A stretch of 64,000 nucleotides of DNA from Mytilisepta virgata (GCA_028015205.1 CM051516.1:24604593-24668592); one strand, 5' to 3'; counted from the stretch's first letter, positions 22,761-33,969 are shown. Numbers and translations: made by a program. The notes: generated from the letters alone by a model not told the origin.

Positions 22761-22996
22761 TAAATGAGAAGCAAAACAAAAAAGACTATGGATTGTGTTT
22801 ATTAATACAGATCTGTACGAATTGATTGAATTCAACAATCAACTTGTTTCACTTCAGAAGGTAAGTGATTCAATACCTGTAGAGGTTAGCCAGGTACTGA
22901 ATATCATTTTATACCATTTAAGACTAACCTCTGACATTGACAGTTTAAAATTCTGAACATAACACTTCATATTGGTCACAAAAAGTATATATGTTA

Positions 22997-23280
22997 GGGA
23001 GCGACCATTTGATTTTTATGGGTGGGCTATGGTGAAATTTAAAATTTAATTTAAAGGCAGGATGGCAGAAATCCAGAAATAAAAAGGCAGGACAGTGCTT
23101 TGAATTTAAAAAAAAAGGCAGGACGGTATTTTTGGCTGAAAAATTTATAGTAGCTTTAAAAATAAAAAATTTGCGCGCTAGCGCTCAAAAAAAAAATCCA
23201 GGCTCGGCTTTTTCCGGAAATAAAAAAGCAGGACGAAGAAAATCTCCATAGCCCCCCATAAAAATCAAATGGTTGCTCCC
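22997..23280. mobile_element. PIF/Harbinger-type MITE, 284 bp
   Basis: Inverted ends of ~36 bp: GGGAGCGACCATTTGATTTT... against the complement of ...AAAATCAAATGGTTGCTCCC, with three or four mismatches, flanked by TTA (22994-22996 and 23281-23283). A 3-bp TWA duplication and GGG termini are the PIF/Harbinger signature. The middle contains four AAAGGCAGGA-like words. Confidence 0.75.
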
Positions 23281-23439
23281 TTACTATATTATCTGTAATA
23301 ATTTAAAATAAGCAATATCGCATTTAATGATACTTCCAAGTCTAAGGAATGTGATGCCTGTTTCTAGGGAAAAAACAAACTTCAGGTTGAAAAATTACAA
23401 AACAATTTGAATATGAAAATGTATGGTTATCAAGGAGAT

Positions 23440-25390
23440 TTTATTATGGTATTCTTGTTGCGATTGTGTGACCTTGACCTAAGACCTTTGACCTTGGTCT
23501 TAAATTGAAGCTCTTTTCTTAATGAACACAAAAAGTATACATGTTTACTATACAATCTGCAACGGTTTAAAACGCAGTTTACGAAATGTTTTTGGCCGCC
23601 ATTTTTGAACCAATCAATTGAATCATGTTCTGTTTGGGCTCAAATTGTAGGTCATTTAATTCTTTTTCAAATTAATCCTATATTTCATTCATCATCTTTT
23701 AGGGTTAAAAAGTTATAAATAAAAAACATTTTCAAAATAGGAATCAAGGGCAAAACCTCTAAAACGACAAGTTTTACGCTTTGGCACTTGTAACATTTTT
23801 TGTAGATTTCGACATGATGAACATTTTTCCCATGTATTGTCCGCTTCAATTTTGTACGGTTTAAGTGTTATTTCATAAAAACTGTTTACGGTGTCGGCCA
23901 TTTTGAAAATGGTTGCCCGTAAACATTGGACTTTGGTCTTAAATTGAAGTACTTACAATGACCGTCACAAAAGATCCATATGTTTACTATATTATCTCTG
24001 ACGGCTTAAAAGTTATAAGCCAAAAACGAATAAGCCGAAACGCGTCAAGGGCCATAACTCGGAAACGGTTTGTCGAACAGTTTTCGACCCTTTATATCAA
24101 ATAAAGGTCTAAATGAGAGGAGTATTTTCCCCATTTAATGTCTGCTTCTATCTTTTATGGTTCATGAGATATACTGCACACAAAGTGTAACATGACCTCT
24201 GACCTTGAGCTTTGACCTTGACATTTTTGGATGCAACATATGTCACCTAGGATGATAGGAGAAGGTCCCAAGTTTCTAGGACTAACCGTTTTGAAGAAAA
24301 AAAATTTGACGCGTCGCGACACTTTTCGACTCAAAAACGCGTAACCAGGAAGTGGATCGAAAAAAAAAAATTTTGCATGACAAATCATGGCCATGAGTCT
24401 GACAACATTTTTCCCACTTTAGATTTTTGATATCCATTATGGTTTTTGAGTTTATCTGTACACAATGTTTTTGGTAGCGGGGCAGATAACTCTGTTACTA
24501 AAATTAGATTGGTTTCGCAGGGTCAGTCAGAGCGAGTCAGAGTATGACCGAATAATGGTACCAAGTTTCGAAATGATACGTCGCAACACTTTTTTGCCAT
24601 TTTTGGCAGAAAAAAAAATAGTAATCATACAAAAAACTTATGGTTGCTAAGGAGTTTCTGGTAAGGTACTCTTGTTGCTAAGGTGTGACCTTGAGATATG
24701 ACATTTGACCTTGGTCTTAAATTGAAGCTCTTTTCTTACTGAACACAAAAAGTATACATGTTTACTATATAATCTGTAACGGTTTAAAAGTAATTGGTAA
24801 ATAACGCAGTTTACAATATGTTTTTGGCCGCCATTTTGAAAACACTCAACCGAATCATGTACTGTTTGGGCTCAAATTGTAGGTCTTTTAAGTCGCTATC
24901 AAATGAACCCTATGTTTTATTCATTATCTTTTATGGTTAAAAAGTTATAAACAAAAAATCATTTTTCAAAATACGAATCAAGAGCATTAACTCAAAAACG
25001 ATAAGTTTTACGCTTTCGCACTTGAGCATTTTTTGTAGATTTCGACATGATGAACATTTTTCCCATGTATTGTCCACTTCAATTTTGTATGGTTTAAGTG
25101 TTATTTCATAAAAACTGTTTACGGTGTCGGCCATTTTGAAAATGGCTACCCGTAAACATTGGACTTTGGTCTTAAATTGAAGTACTCACAATGACGGTCA
25201 CAAAAAAAAACCCATATGTTTACTATATTATCTCTGACGGCTTAAAAGTTATAAGCCAAAAACGAATAAGCCGAAACGCGTCAAGGGCCATAACTCGGAA
25301 ACGGTTTGTCGAACAGTTTTAGACCCTTTATATCAAATAAAGGTCTAAATGAGAGGAGTATTTTCCCCATTTAATGTCTGCTTCTCCAAA
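23440..25390 (+). repeat. ~1.2-kb direct tandem duplication
   Basis: The stretch 23440-24150 recurs at 24660-25385 with the same order of words: GACCTTGGTCTTAAATTGAA, AAAAGTATACATGTTTACTA, TTTGGGCTCAAATTGTAGGT, CATTTTTCCCATGTATTGTC and CTCGGAAACGGTTTGTCGAA. Spacing is about 1215 bp. The intervening 24150-24660 belongs to the same unit. Both copies contain internally repeated half-units (the TAAATTGAAG words recur within each). Differences are scattered, so this is not a recent event. No coding sequence. Confidence 0.75.
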
Positions 25391-25562
25391 AACAGTGTAT
25401 GGACCGAATCGAAGCTGAGGTCAATTTTATGTTTTTGGAGCGACCTGCCTGTCCATATATTACCATTTGGCCCGAAGTGTTATGAACTATTTCTTAGATT
25501 ATTCTTATTAATGATATGTAGATTGCCATACTCCATTAGCGGGTTAATCGCCTTAAACATTA

Positions 25563-25585
25563 TCCCCCCCCCCCCCCCCCCACCA
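25563..25585. repeat. Poly-C tract followed by CCA repeats
   Basis: About 20 consecutive C followed by ACCACCACCCC, isolated in AT-rich DNA. It could form an i-motif/G-quadruplex and is a likely assembly trouble spot. Confidence 0.9.
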
Positions 25586-26036
25586 CCACCCCTTCAGAAA
25601 ATGTAGTTTTTCAGATAAACCTGAAATATCAGTTTAAATAATATTTTTTAAAGGCTTGGGATTAATTCTTAATCCCAACAATATCTACTCAAGAACATTT
25701 TTACGCACAAAATCGCAAACCAATCAAAAAGAATGGCATTCTGCACGCAAGAAAAAGAACTGGAAAATCATATACACTGTAGTTTTCCCCTTTTAAATCG
25801 TATTTACAGAATTAATTATTCTTTGTAATTGTACATTTTTCTGAGAAGCGACATGTATTTGGCCACAAGACGAATGTTTACAATGAAACAAGTTTGCTAC
25901 ACGTAGCCATATGTCCCCCACCGCAGAGAACAGTCGAAACCCCACAATATATACAAAATATTTATTATTGAAATGGTGGCACAGTATGAATGCCAACACA
26001 TAATAAAAAAAATTGCAGCACAATACAAATAAAAAT

Positions 26037-26370
26037 ATGCGTCCACAAAGTCTTCCTGTAGTGTCACATGCACAAAAACATTAAAGTCCCATAACTTCCG
26101 TCAAATTTGTTGACTCACAATTGCGGTTCGATAGGATCAAGTACATGTGGTGACTAACAATTCTATAAAATTTGAACAAAATCAGATCCGCGGTCTCCAA
26201 TGAGTTGCGTCCACAAAGTGTTCCTTAAGTGTCACATGCACAAAAAAGTTAAAGTCACATAACTCCTGTAAAATCTGTCTAATGAAAATCGCGGTATGAA
26301 AGGATCAAGTACATGTGGTGAATACCAATACTACAAAATTTTAACTAAATCCGATCAGCGGTTTGATTTA
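26037..26370 (+). repeat. Two-unit ~170-bp tandem repeat
   Basis: TGCGTCCACAAAGT(C/G)TTCCT starts units at 26038 and 26208. Each continues with GTGTCACATGCACAAAAA, TAACT, GGATCAAGTACATGTGGTGA and a final GATC(C/A)GCGGT. The second runs into the LINE 3' end at about 26365. Confidence 0.7.
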
Positions 26371-27690
26371 TAATAATTTTATTTGTATTAAACAAAAGGG
26401 ATTGGACACAAGTTTTTCCAACTTATGAAGTCCTCTCCCAAGTAATATAAGTAACAATTAGTCAAATCATATAACAACATATAAAGAAAAGAGCATGCAT
26501 ATACAAACAATATTAACATATTGACAAATTAAGGAGCTATTTGACATTTAACATATGGTTGAATACGAAAATAGTAATAACGATTTGAAAGACAAGAAGG
26601 ATAGGATGGGTGGGTGATGACTTATATGAAGGAGTGGTGTTTGCCTGAACGAAAAAGTATACTCATACAAGCAAAAATCGTTTGGAACCCTTGATAAATT
26701 TGAAGAGTTGTTGGAAAATAAATACATTCTCTTCATATGTTAAGTTGGAACAACCTTTAGTTAATACTTCAATATTTATTTCCACTTGTAAAAAATTTAA
26801 TGATCGAAATAAAGTGTTTCGTATATCCTGATATAGTGGGCAATGTAAGAAAAAATGGTAGACGTCCTCACGTGGAGCACCACATCTACAAGAAGGATCA
26901 GAAATTATATTTACTCTAAATAAATCATAATTTAGAAAGGATGAAAAACAGCGAAGTTGTGTTAGGCAGATGTTAAGTTTCCTTGGACCATAAGCGTAGT
27001 GTCTTGGTACTGTGCGAGTATTAGAATTTCTTCCTTTCACTGCCCGTTTAAATTTGGATATTGTATCGAGGTTACGTACAGTTTCATCGAGTTTATTCCA
27101 TTCTCGGATAGTAGAGGGAACAAAAGATTCACTAGTTAGTGTAAGTCTACTAAAAGGGATTATAATGTCGGAACCATTACGTAAGGGATATATATAGTAG
27201 TGCTCTGTATACTTGGAGGAATTAAGTTGCATAAATATTGAGGTGTATTTCCATTATGGATATTATAAAATAAATTTAACTTTCTTGTTTTTCTTCTTGT
27301 CCAAAGTGTTTCCCAACCAAGTTCACTGTATAAATATTCAGTTTTAGTAAAAATAGGCAAACCAGTGATTATTCTTGCGGCTTCTAATTGCATTTTTTCT
27401 AATTTCTAATTTATCTGAATAGACAATACCGCAGTTGTCCCATACTCCGCAGGCATATTCAAAAAGAGGCCTAATATATAGTAAATATAATTTTTCTAGA
27501 TTTTCCCTGCTTAAGGTCAAGGCGAAGTAATTGAAAGTATCCTACAGTTTTCTAATTTTTTGTCAGTATGTAAAGGTAATCGAAATACATTGGAATATGA
27601 AATAGAAAAGGGGGTAAAATGCGTTCTGAAATTAACTTTTAACATAGGATATATAGGGAAAACGTCAATTTTTCGACAATTTTGCTCAAA
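26365..27690 (-). pseudogene. LINE (CR1/Jockey-like) remnant: C-terminal part of the RT ORF and 3' end
   Basis: Minus strand from about 27690 down. Fragments in different frames read EYACGVWDNCG, then QLEAARIITGLPIFTKTEYL and ELGWETLWTRRK, then a 189-codon frame (27232-26663) with FVPSTIREWNKL, HYAYGPRKLNICLTQLRC and a Cys/His cluster SCRCGAPREDVYHFFLHC. This order (post-RT thumb, then CxC...H...HC) is characteristic of bivalve CR1/L2-like LINEs. Frameshifts between pieces show it is inactive. The 3' end at about 26365-26385 carries an AATAAAATTATTATAAATC-type tail. Confidence 0.8.
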
Positions 27691-29404
27691 AAGTCTATAA
27701 AAACCATTGATGTTAATCCTACAGTTTCTTATTATATTGCCTCACCCACGAGCGTTCTGATGATATAAAAATGTTTGGGGGTCCCTATGCTTGATTTCGT
27801 TGTATCGGCTGCTGAAGATAATATCAACTACTAATTTGGGTGATTTTTTTCAGGCAACGTCATGACGTCCAGCGTTCGATAACGTTTATGTATTGCAGAT
27901 AATAATTATAGGACAAACAACAAACCTTTTTCTTTCATCTGATATAATTTTGTAATTTTAATGTTTTTATTAATTTTTTATTAATTTGTATTGCGCCTGT
28001 ATCCTTATAGTCCCGTGAAATAAATCACAATGCGTCAAGTGCAACTCCACGTAATTTCAAAACAACATTTTTTATTTCAATGTGCGTTAAATTTAGAGGG
28101 TATTGTCATTATCACAAAATAAAAAACTTCTTATAAAAAATCCTTGCACGCGAGAGATAAGGAGTATTGTAAAGATCCGTAAGGATAATTGACGGCGGAA
28201 ACATTTTTCACACACAGTGGGAACTGATAATGCCTTATTTTTGCTGAAATATTCGCTGTTAAATCCCTTACAAATTAGGCCAAACCAAACTGATTTTTAG
28301 GTCGTTGGATTTCGCCGCTGCATTTTTTTTTGTCGCTCCATTTAAAAATAAGAGCTCAAAATTCGTCCCTATTTCAAATTAAAAAATAAAAATTTGTGTC
28401 ACACTTAAGTTTTATATTCGCCTGAAAAAAAACATTCCGTTAGAAAAAAAGTTTGCTCGCTCCAATTTAGTGTAACCAAAATAAAAAAACAATTAATGTA
28501 CATTCTCAAAGAATCATGTCATGAGATCATAAAAGTAAGCTAACATCGGTCACAATTTCAATTGATTCTGTTTAATTCGCAGTATTCAAATGCCGAAGCG
28601 GTACGAATTATTTCCAATACCAGGCGAATTCTAGAGAACGGTGAAATTGTAAAGACGTTTAATAAAAAATATTAGTAACAATATTTTTTAGAAGGACAAT
28701 GAGGACCGTCTTCACTTGCTTGATATTTTTATTTCTCAATTTTCTAAGTCAAAAAAAGGTGACTTACGGCATGGTAATACCATGGAGGTAGTACACTGTA
28801 CATATATACCTAAAATTTAAACTAAGCAAATTACTTGCATAATATTTAATGTACAAATAACAACACGTACATATGAGTCTGAAATGAATTATGTCTAAAT
28901 ATGAGTTTACAAAATAAAATAATGCTTTCGAATGCATTTTGATAATGAATGGACGTGTGAACGCACAAAGCCTTTTGAAACGTTTCGAAAAAGTTTTGCG
29001 TTGAGTAAAACTGTAAGTCTGAACACACCTTAGGGCGACTCCACTGCTCCTCCGGGGTCAACGTCATAATGGCTACGATGTCAGACAATCAGTCGGGGAC
29101 GTAATACAATGACAAGGGGTTGTTACCCTTGAAACGGTAAACAAATGAACACTAGATGGCGTTCAATTACTTCGCCTTGACCTTAAACAGAATTTTAGTT
29201 TTCGTAAGATACATAAATGTTTAGAAACGCTATTAATAATATTATCGATATGTTTTTGCCATTTCGCATCAGAAGTAAATCGCATCGGAAGTAAATTTAA
29301 CTCCAAGATGTTTAATGCATATTTCGTCATAAGATGACACACACTCAAGGTTTCAGGTTGCTCGCAACACACATCGTGTAAATTGTGAGTGTAATATTAT
29401 GATC
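27691..29404. other. No gene recognised
   Basis: AT-rich, without a convincing open frame. At 29160-29290 the sequence CGCATC(A/G)GAAGTAAAT is locally duplicated. I see no splice-supported exon or RNA gene. Confidence 0.45.
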
Positions 29405-29812
29405 TATTAAAAGAGGACAAATATACCTAAAGAGCAATACAAAAACGTAATCAATTAGACAGACAAACCCGAGAAGACATATGAACAACCACAAGCACAA
29501 CAAATAAACACTGAAAACTAAAAAACAATAAACAACACGAACTCCTATAAAAACCAGGAGTGAACTCAGGTGCTCCGGAAGGGTAAGCCGTTCCTGCTCC
29601 GTATACTACATCCGTCGTGAAGTCCAACAAAGTCAATCCGATGGTAGTCACAAATCGGTGGAGGTACATGAAATGTAACAACAGTGGGAACAGGTCCAAC
29701 ATCATCTTAGATATTGGAACACCCTAACGGTCAATCAATTCGTGATGACGACAGTAAAATTTCCTAAGTGATGACATCAACTTATCTTTGATAAAAACCC
29801 TGGTAAAACAGT
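29405..29812 (-). pseudogene. RT-element remnant: RT C-terminus plus downstream region (copy C)
   Basis: 29735-29812 matches the RT C-terminal block at 55500-55575 (GGTCAATCAATT(C/T)GTGATGACGAC and a shared AACCCTG). Below it, 29405-29735 is a good copy of the downstream block also present at 5341-5640 and 6660-7015. This copy links the two parts and shows the block is the 3' end of the RT element. Confidence 0.6.
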
Positions 29813-30085
29813 TTTACAAGTTGAATCTTAATGCTACAGTAGGCAGCTCAAAGTACATTTATAACGTATGAATAACAAATATAATTGTATTTAGTTATAA
29901 ATCTACCTTACTACGTTTATGATAATTAAAATCAAAGACCCGGGTCTTAAAAATTTGCTGAAGATGGCTCACCCATCACCTCCTAGTCTTTTATTTCCAG
30001 AAAACCTCTTATGTTAATTTGCAAGCGTGTTAATCGCATTCTAATCGAGTTATTTGAGTTTTACATTTATAAATACTTTTTGGAT

Positions 30086-30202
30086 AACTAATTCAAGAAT
30101 TTGAATATCGCAAAATATTCAACAAGTGACCGAAAAACACCTTAATTCACGAATGGTCACGAGTTGAATATTTTCGATATTCAAACTATTGAATTAGTGA
30201 TA
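30086..30202. repeat. Foldback with ~47-bp arms
   Basis: ACTAATTCAAGAATTTGAAT, then ATCGCAAAATATTCAAC and GTGACC on the left pair with GGTCACGAGTTGAATATTTT, CGATATTCAAACTATTGAAT and TAGT on the right, with five or so mismatches and a ~28-nt loop. Confidence 0.6.
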
Positions 30203-30930
30203 CTGTTTATTACATTGATAAAATAGACAAAAAATGCTTCAAAAGTGTAGTATTTTCCTTAGATCCCTTCCTGAACCTTTCGACGTCAACACGTCATTTG
30301 CTAGTAACGCCCTTGACGACGTTAAATAAAAACCGATCTTTCACTGTGTGAAAATATCGAATTTATTTTCACTGTAAATTACGATAAATCACCATCACCA
30401 ATGAATAATTTGTACCATTTACTTTGTGTTTGTTTCTTTGTTCAGTGGTTGTATTTTCGTAGCCCACAAAGGCGTAGCAAATAAAGATATCAGTAATTTG
30501 AGTAACCTTCTTTTGATGTCTAAAGGTCGAGAAATTTAGTTTATCGGCAATTCACACTTTTTCCTTTCGATGTAATAGTCAGACATTTTTCAGTATTCAT
30601 GACATGACACTCGAAAATATCATGCAATACATTATGACGTCAAAAGCGGATGCTTCGCCGATAAATAATATTAGACACTGATGTACTAAATATTGACTTC
30701 ATCAATTTGAATATATGTCTCGCGTTTGTCTCGACCGATATTCAACGTGATAAAGCCAATATCAAAAACCATTAGTGTCTATTAATTTAATTTGATTGGA
30801 TGAACAATATAGACCAACATTGGTTATACTGTATAACTTGGTTTGGTCTTTAATTAATCCGCGACTTGTAAATTAAGTCCAATGTCATTATTGATTCTTG
30901 AATCAAGGGATCTTTATACTTCTGTTTGGA

Positions 30931-31100
30931 AATTAAATTATAAGGAATGTTTCCAATTTTTTAACAGGTTATACTTCAATAACCTCGTTTGGGTCAGTTC
31001 ATGGCATTCATAAACCGCTGGTTTATTATGCCTAAATAGACCCAAACCAGGTTATATCGTAGAAACTTTCAAAAATTGGAAAAATTCCTTAAATAATTAT
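30931..31100. repeat. Foldback, ~170 bp, nearly fully self-complementary
   Basis: Left words TAAGGAATGTTTCCAATTTTT, AACCTCGTTTGGGTC and ATGGCAT pair with ATGCCTAAATAGACCCAAAC, AGGTTAT and AAAAATTGGAAAAATTCCTTA on the right. The apex is AAACCGCTGGTTT. Confidence 0.6.
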
Positions 31101-31898
31101 TCTATGTGACTATTTTATGCTATCATTCACATAATACTTTATCGCTATATGAATTGTTGTTGTATAGCAATGTAATATTCCTTGTTAAACACAACCAAAA
31201 ATTAGCGCTGATATTGCACTGAGTGCTCATCAGTAGTTTTCTTGGTTGGTTGGAAGGTCTTATTTGCTTTGATATACAAAGAAAGCGCTACTACACAAAA
31301 TTGGGAAATAATGTCCCTTCGTAAAATATTGTATCACACCCGCAAGCTCGTGCGATTTTACATTCTACTACGGACAGTGTTTCCTAATATTCATAAAATA
31401 ACCTCAAATTATAGTCCAAGTACATTATATTGCAACAAGTGATTAAACAAAAAAATTGCAAGCGCCCGTACAGTACACGTATAAGCACCTATACAGTCAG
31501 AGAAATGATGTGTTGTTTGTTTGCAAGTAATTTACTTCATTTTATAGGCAAAATAATTCGATAAAATTTGGTTTTAGCGTATAAAAAGGAATTAACTTCT
31601 GGATAACCTAAAGAATACCTTCTTATTTCTTACCATGTTTTACTTATTCAGTTTTAAAGTCAAAATTTCAAACACTAAATGTAAGAAGCATCTTGATCAA
31701 AGCTTGATAAAAGTGATATTAATCATATTTGTGAAAAAAATGTTCTTGTAATTTTATAGGCATTTAAACAGTCAAGTGTCAAAGGAGGCAAACATACCTA
31801 AACTTTCCATAAAATCTGTGTAAAATTCCAAAATCTATTATTAAGTCTGAGCGATCTTCCTTGCAAGTGACCGATTTGCTGCTATACAAAATCGCAAC

Positions 31899-31998
31899 TT
31901 AACAACTGACAGAAAACATGTTCATTTCCGCTCCCACACTGTGATCAGAGTATAAACATTTTAGTGCATCGCTTATAATTATAGGATCCAATAATGAG
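31899..31998 (-). pseudogene. LINE endonuclease domain, distal piece (continues from 45063, split by the Gypsy element)
   Basis: Read on the minus strand after excision of the LTR element, the frame left open at 45068 continues as LDPIIISDALKCLYSDH, the C-terminal APE-endonuclease block with the SDH catalytic motif, and then meets a stop at about 31899. The continuity across 13 kb proves that the LTR element inserted into this LINE. Confidence 0.75.
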
Positions 31999-32652
31999 TG
32001 TCATGCCGGCCAACCTACATGTACAGGTGTACATGTTTCTATATTTATTTATTATTCATTGATTGGTGTTGATATATTATTATGACAAATATTATGTTCT
32101 GTATTTATTGAAAGTGCTATATAATTGTTAATTCAGATTAAGTAACTTTTACACTCTATATAATAGATTTTCTACTTTCACTTTCATTGTTTACATTTTG
32201 TAATAGTACATTACGTCATTGGAATGTTGACCGGAAGCCCTCCATATGCAAATTTATTTATGTTTACCGTTGCCGATAATTACTGTATTTATGTTATCTA
32301 GCTATTGTATGTCATAATTGCAGTAGGGCACTTCATATTTTATGTATTATTGTTAATTGATAACCTGCATTATTGCAGGAAAGGTCGCAAAGTCTTGTTT
32401 TCAAAGTTAGGGAACTTCATGTGTTGTGAGATCGGAGGGCGCTTCCGAATCGTATTTTTACCTTTAAATACCTTTGTAATCTGTTATTTAAGGCATGACT
32501 GCTTCAGTATTTTATCGCTGAATAGTTGTATTTCATTGTCAGCTTTCATGCATGCCTGTATATTGTTAATTTTACATAAATATCTCCGAGAGTGCATGGT
32601 CATTTTTAGCTTACTTTTACCGGAAGTAATTGGTCAAAGCAAGAAGCCTTTT

Positions 32653-32700
32653 CATTGGCTAGCATTTTATGACGTCAGTTGCCGCCACTGAGCGTCAGAT
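32653..32700 (+). promoter_or_regulatory. Putative LTR promoter: inverted CCAAT box, CRE, Inr-like start
   Basis: ATTGGCT (32654-32660, reverse CCAAT) is followed by a perfect CRE, TGACGTCA (32670-32677), and, some 15-20 bp on, CACTGAGCGTCAGATT, where an initiator-type start (TCAGATT) is possible. No TATA box in the usual place. The spacing is typical of TATA-less CRE/CCAAT promoters. CREB/ATF-family control is inferred. The same sequence is in the 3' LTR at about 43958-44005. Confidence 0.5.
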
Positions 32701-32751
32701 TTGAGAATACTTTCAATTCGGGAAGACGCAATATCCAACCGCTCAAGATAA

Positions 32752-32787
32752 ATGTCTCAAGCACAGCTTGCTTCCGCCGTAGCGATG
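32752..32787 (+). CDS. Leader coding exon for the third gene (12 codons, start ATG to splice donor)
   Basis: The first ATG downstream of the putative start site (32752) opens MSQAQLASAVAM, whose last ATG codon (32785-32787) abuts a donor, ATG/GTAAAT. The exon ends in phase 0. The acceptor TTTTAATTGCAG at 41335-41346 opens the third gene also in phase 0. Unspliced, the frame ends ten codons later at a TGA, making a 22-codon upstream ORF in the genomic RNA. This is how a retroviral env mRNA is made. Here it would supply the otherwise missing start codon of the third gene. Inference from sequence only. Confidence 0.6.
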
Positions 32788-32894
32788 GTAAATTATTATT
32801 ACCAAATTCGTGTTTTATGATATTTAATTCACGCGGAAATAATTATGTTGATTTTAGCTTATTTTTAGTCTCTATTTCTTGGGCAAACGTCCGT

Positions 32895-33380
32895 GAGTTG
32901 CACCTTGAAACTTGGTGCAACTTCGCACTTGTTGAATATTTGAGTATTAGCTTCTTTGGCTAATATGGATAGGAAATAACAGTTTAGATATATTTTATTC
33001 CGTTTATTGTAATATTTGGCGGATTTTGTTCTTGTGCCGTTTTTGCCTATTGGAATTGTTTTAATATTTGATCCTGGTGCTCCTTGCACCAGAAACTTTG
33101 ATTTGATGTCTTGGTGCACCAGAATAACTTTAGGACAGTTTTGCACCTTACTTTGAATAGTAAATAGTTTAGTTGAAACCTCGAGGTGCAAGACTCTGTA
33201 AAACAAATTCTTGCACCACGTTTGGCGCACCTTGAAGTTACTGCACCAGGAATTCTCGGTGCATAACTATTATTTGCACCATAACCTGTTTTGTTATTGC
33301 ACCATAAATTCTGGTGTTGCACCACATTTAATACCTTCGCTTTGCACCTCAATCTTTAGGTGCAATGTTAATGCACCTCA
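32895..33380 (+). other. Array of TGCACC/GGTGCA motifs forming serial hairpins in the LTR R region
   Basis: About 11 TGCACC and 5 GGTGCA hexamers in under 500 bp, where about 0.25 is expected for both strands. Many pair locally: AGTTGCACC with GGTGCAACT (9 bp); CTGGTGC with GCACCAG (7 bp, 5-nt loop); palindrome TGGTGCACCA; GGTGCAAGA with TCTTGCACC; TTGCACCT with AGGTGCAA; AGGTGCA with TGCACCT. Both LTRs carry the identical array. If R starts near 32690 and ends after 33502, it is present at both ends of the genomic RNA. Confidence 0.8.
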
Positions 33381-33501
33381 TATTTTTATAGGGACCACGC
33401 ACTCTCCTATATAAATCATATGCTATTATTCTAGTTGATATTATTCTTGTTGAATATTGTACTTTGATCTATTATTCATAACATGCTGTGACTTCTGGTA
33501 C

Positions 33502-33507
33502 AATAAA
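33502..33507 (+). terminator. LTR polyadenylation signal AATAAA
   Basis: TACAATAAATCATAAACTTG is the only AATAAA in the distal part of the LTR, with GT/T-rich sequence (ACTTGATTCTGAGTAG) following. It is the natural end of R. Repeated in the 3' LTR at about 44806-44811, where it would end the transcript. Confidence 0.6.
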
Positions 33508-33694
33508 TCATAAACTTGATTCTGAGTAGTCACTTCAAGCCAAATAGACTGCTCCCTACTATTTTACAAACGAGCTCCTGAAGGAAGACTGCATGATGAT
33601 CGAACCCATCCCCCTTTTGAACACTGATTAGAACCAGTGTATTTATATTACGATATTCCCCTTGTTCGTTGCTCACCTCACTGTGGCTTGCGTG

Positions 33695-33726
<32 letters not shown>

Positions 33727-33761
33727 AGATAACTACCACACTGGCGGGGCAGCACGACAAC

Positions 33762-33779
33762 TGGCATCCTCGGCGGGAT
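33762..33779 (+). other. Putative primer-binding site
   Basis: TGGCATCCTCGGCGGGAT starts 2 nt after the LTR end and begins with the TGG that pairs to tRNA 3' CCA. I could not name the tRNA. Matching it to the acceptor/T-arm ends of the host tRNA set would decide. Confidence 0.5.
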
Positions 33780-33969
33780 GATTAACTGACATAGTTATCT
33801 TCCATTTGAACATGTTGAATTTAAACCTTAAATTAAAGGTTACTAGTTGAAATTTATTATTTCCTATAGTGGTCCTGTATATGTACTACCTGTAGCTTCC
33901 CGATTGTTAGTTGATTTATTTATTCTCATTTCTCACATTACCCTGTTGATTGTATTTAATATTGACAAA

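Larger units (their letters stand above)
29813..31898. other. No gene recognised; two long hairpins inside
   Basis: AT-rich region between repeat remnants. It contains the foldbacks at 30086-30202 and 30931-31100. LINE homology on the minus strand is convincing only at its very end (31899 onward). Confidence 0.5.
31999..33759 (+). repeat. 5' LTR, 1761 bp
   Basis: Starts TGTCATGCCGGCCAACC and ends GGGGCAGCACGACA. Inferred layout: U3 to about 32690 with a CCAAT/CRE promoter; R about 32690-33525, including the leader exon 32752-32787 and the TGCACC hairpin array 32895-33380, and ending after AATAAA at 33502; U5 about 33525-33759, with a 29-A tract followed by GGGAGATAACTACC. Open frames of 60-130 codons inside it are identical in both LTRs but show no coding character. 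Confidence 0.95.

Noticed and set aside
32305..33414. Several 60-128-codon frames inside the LTR
   Set aside because: Overlapping on both strands; they reflect recent duplication of the LTR, not selection for protein. Only the 12-codon leader exon has supporting splice logic.
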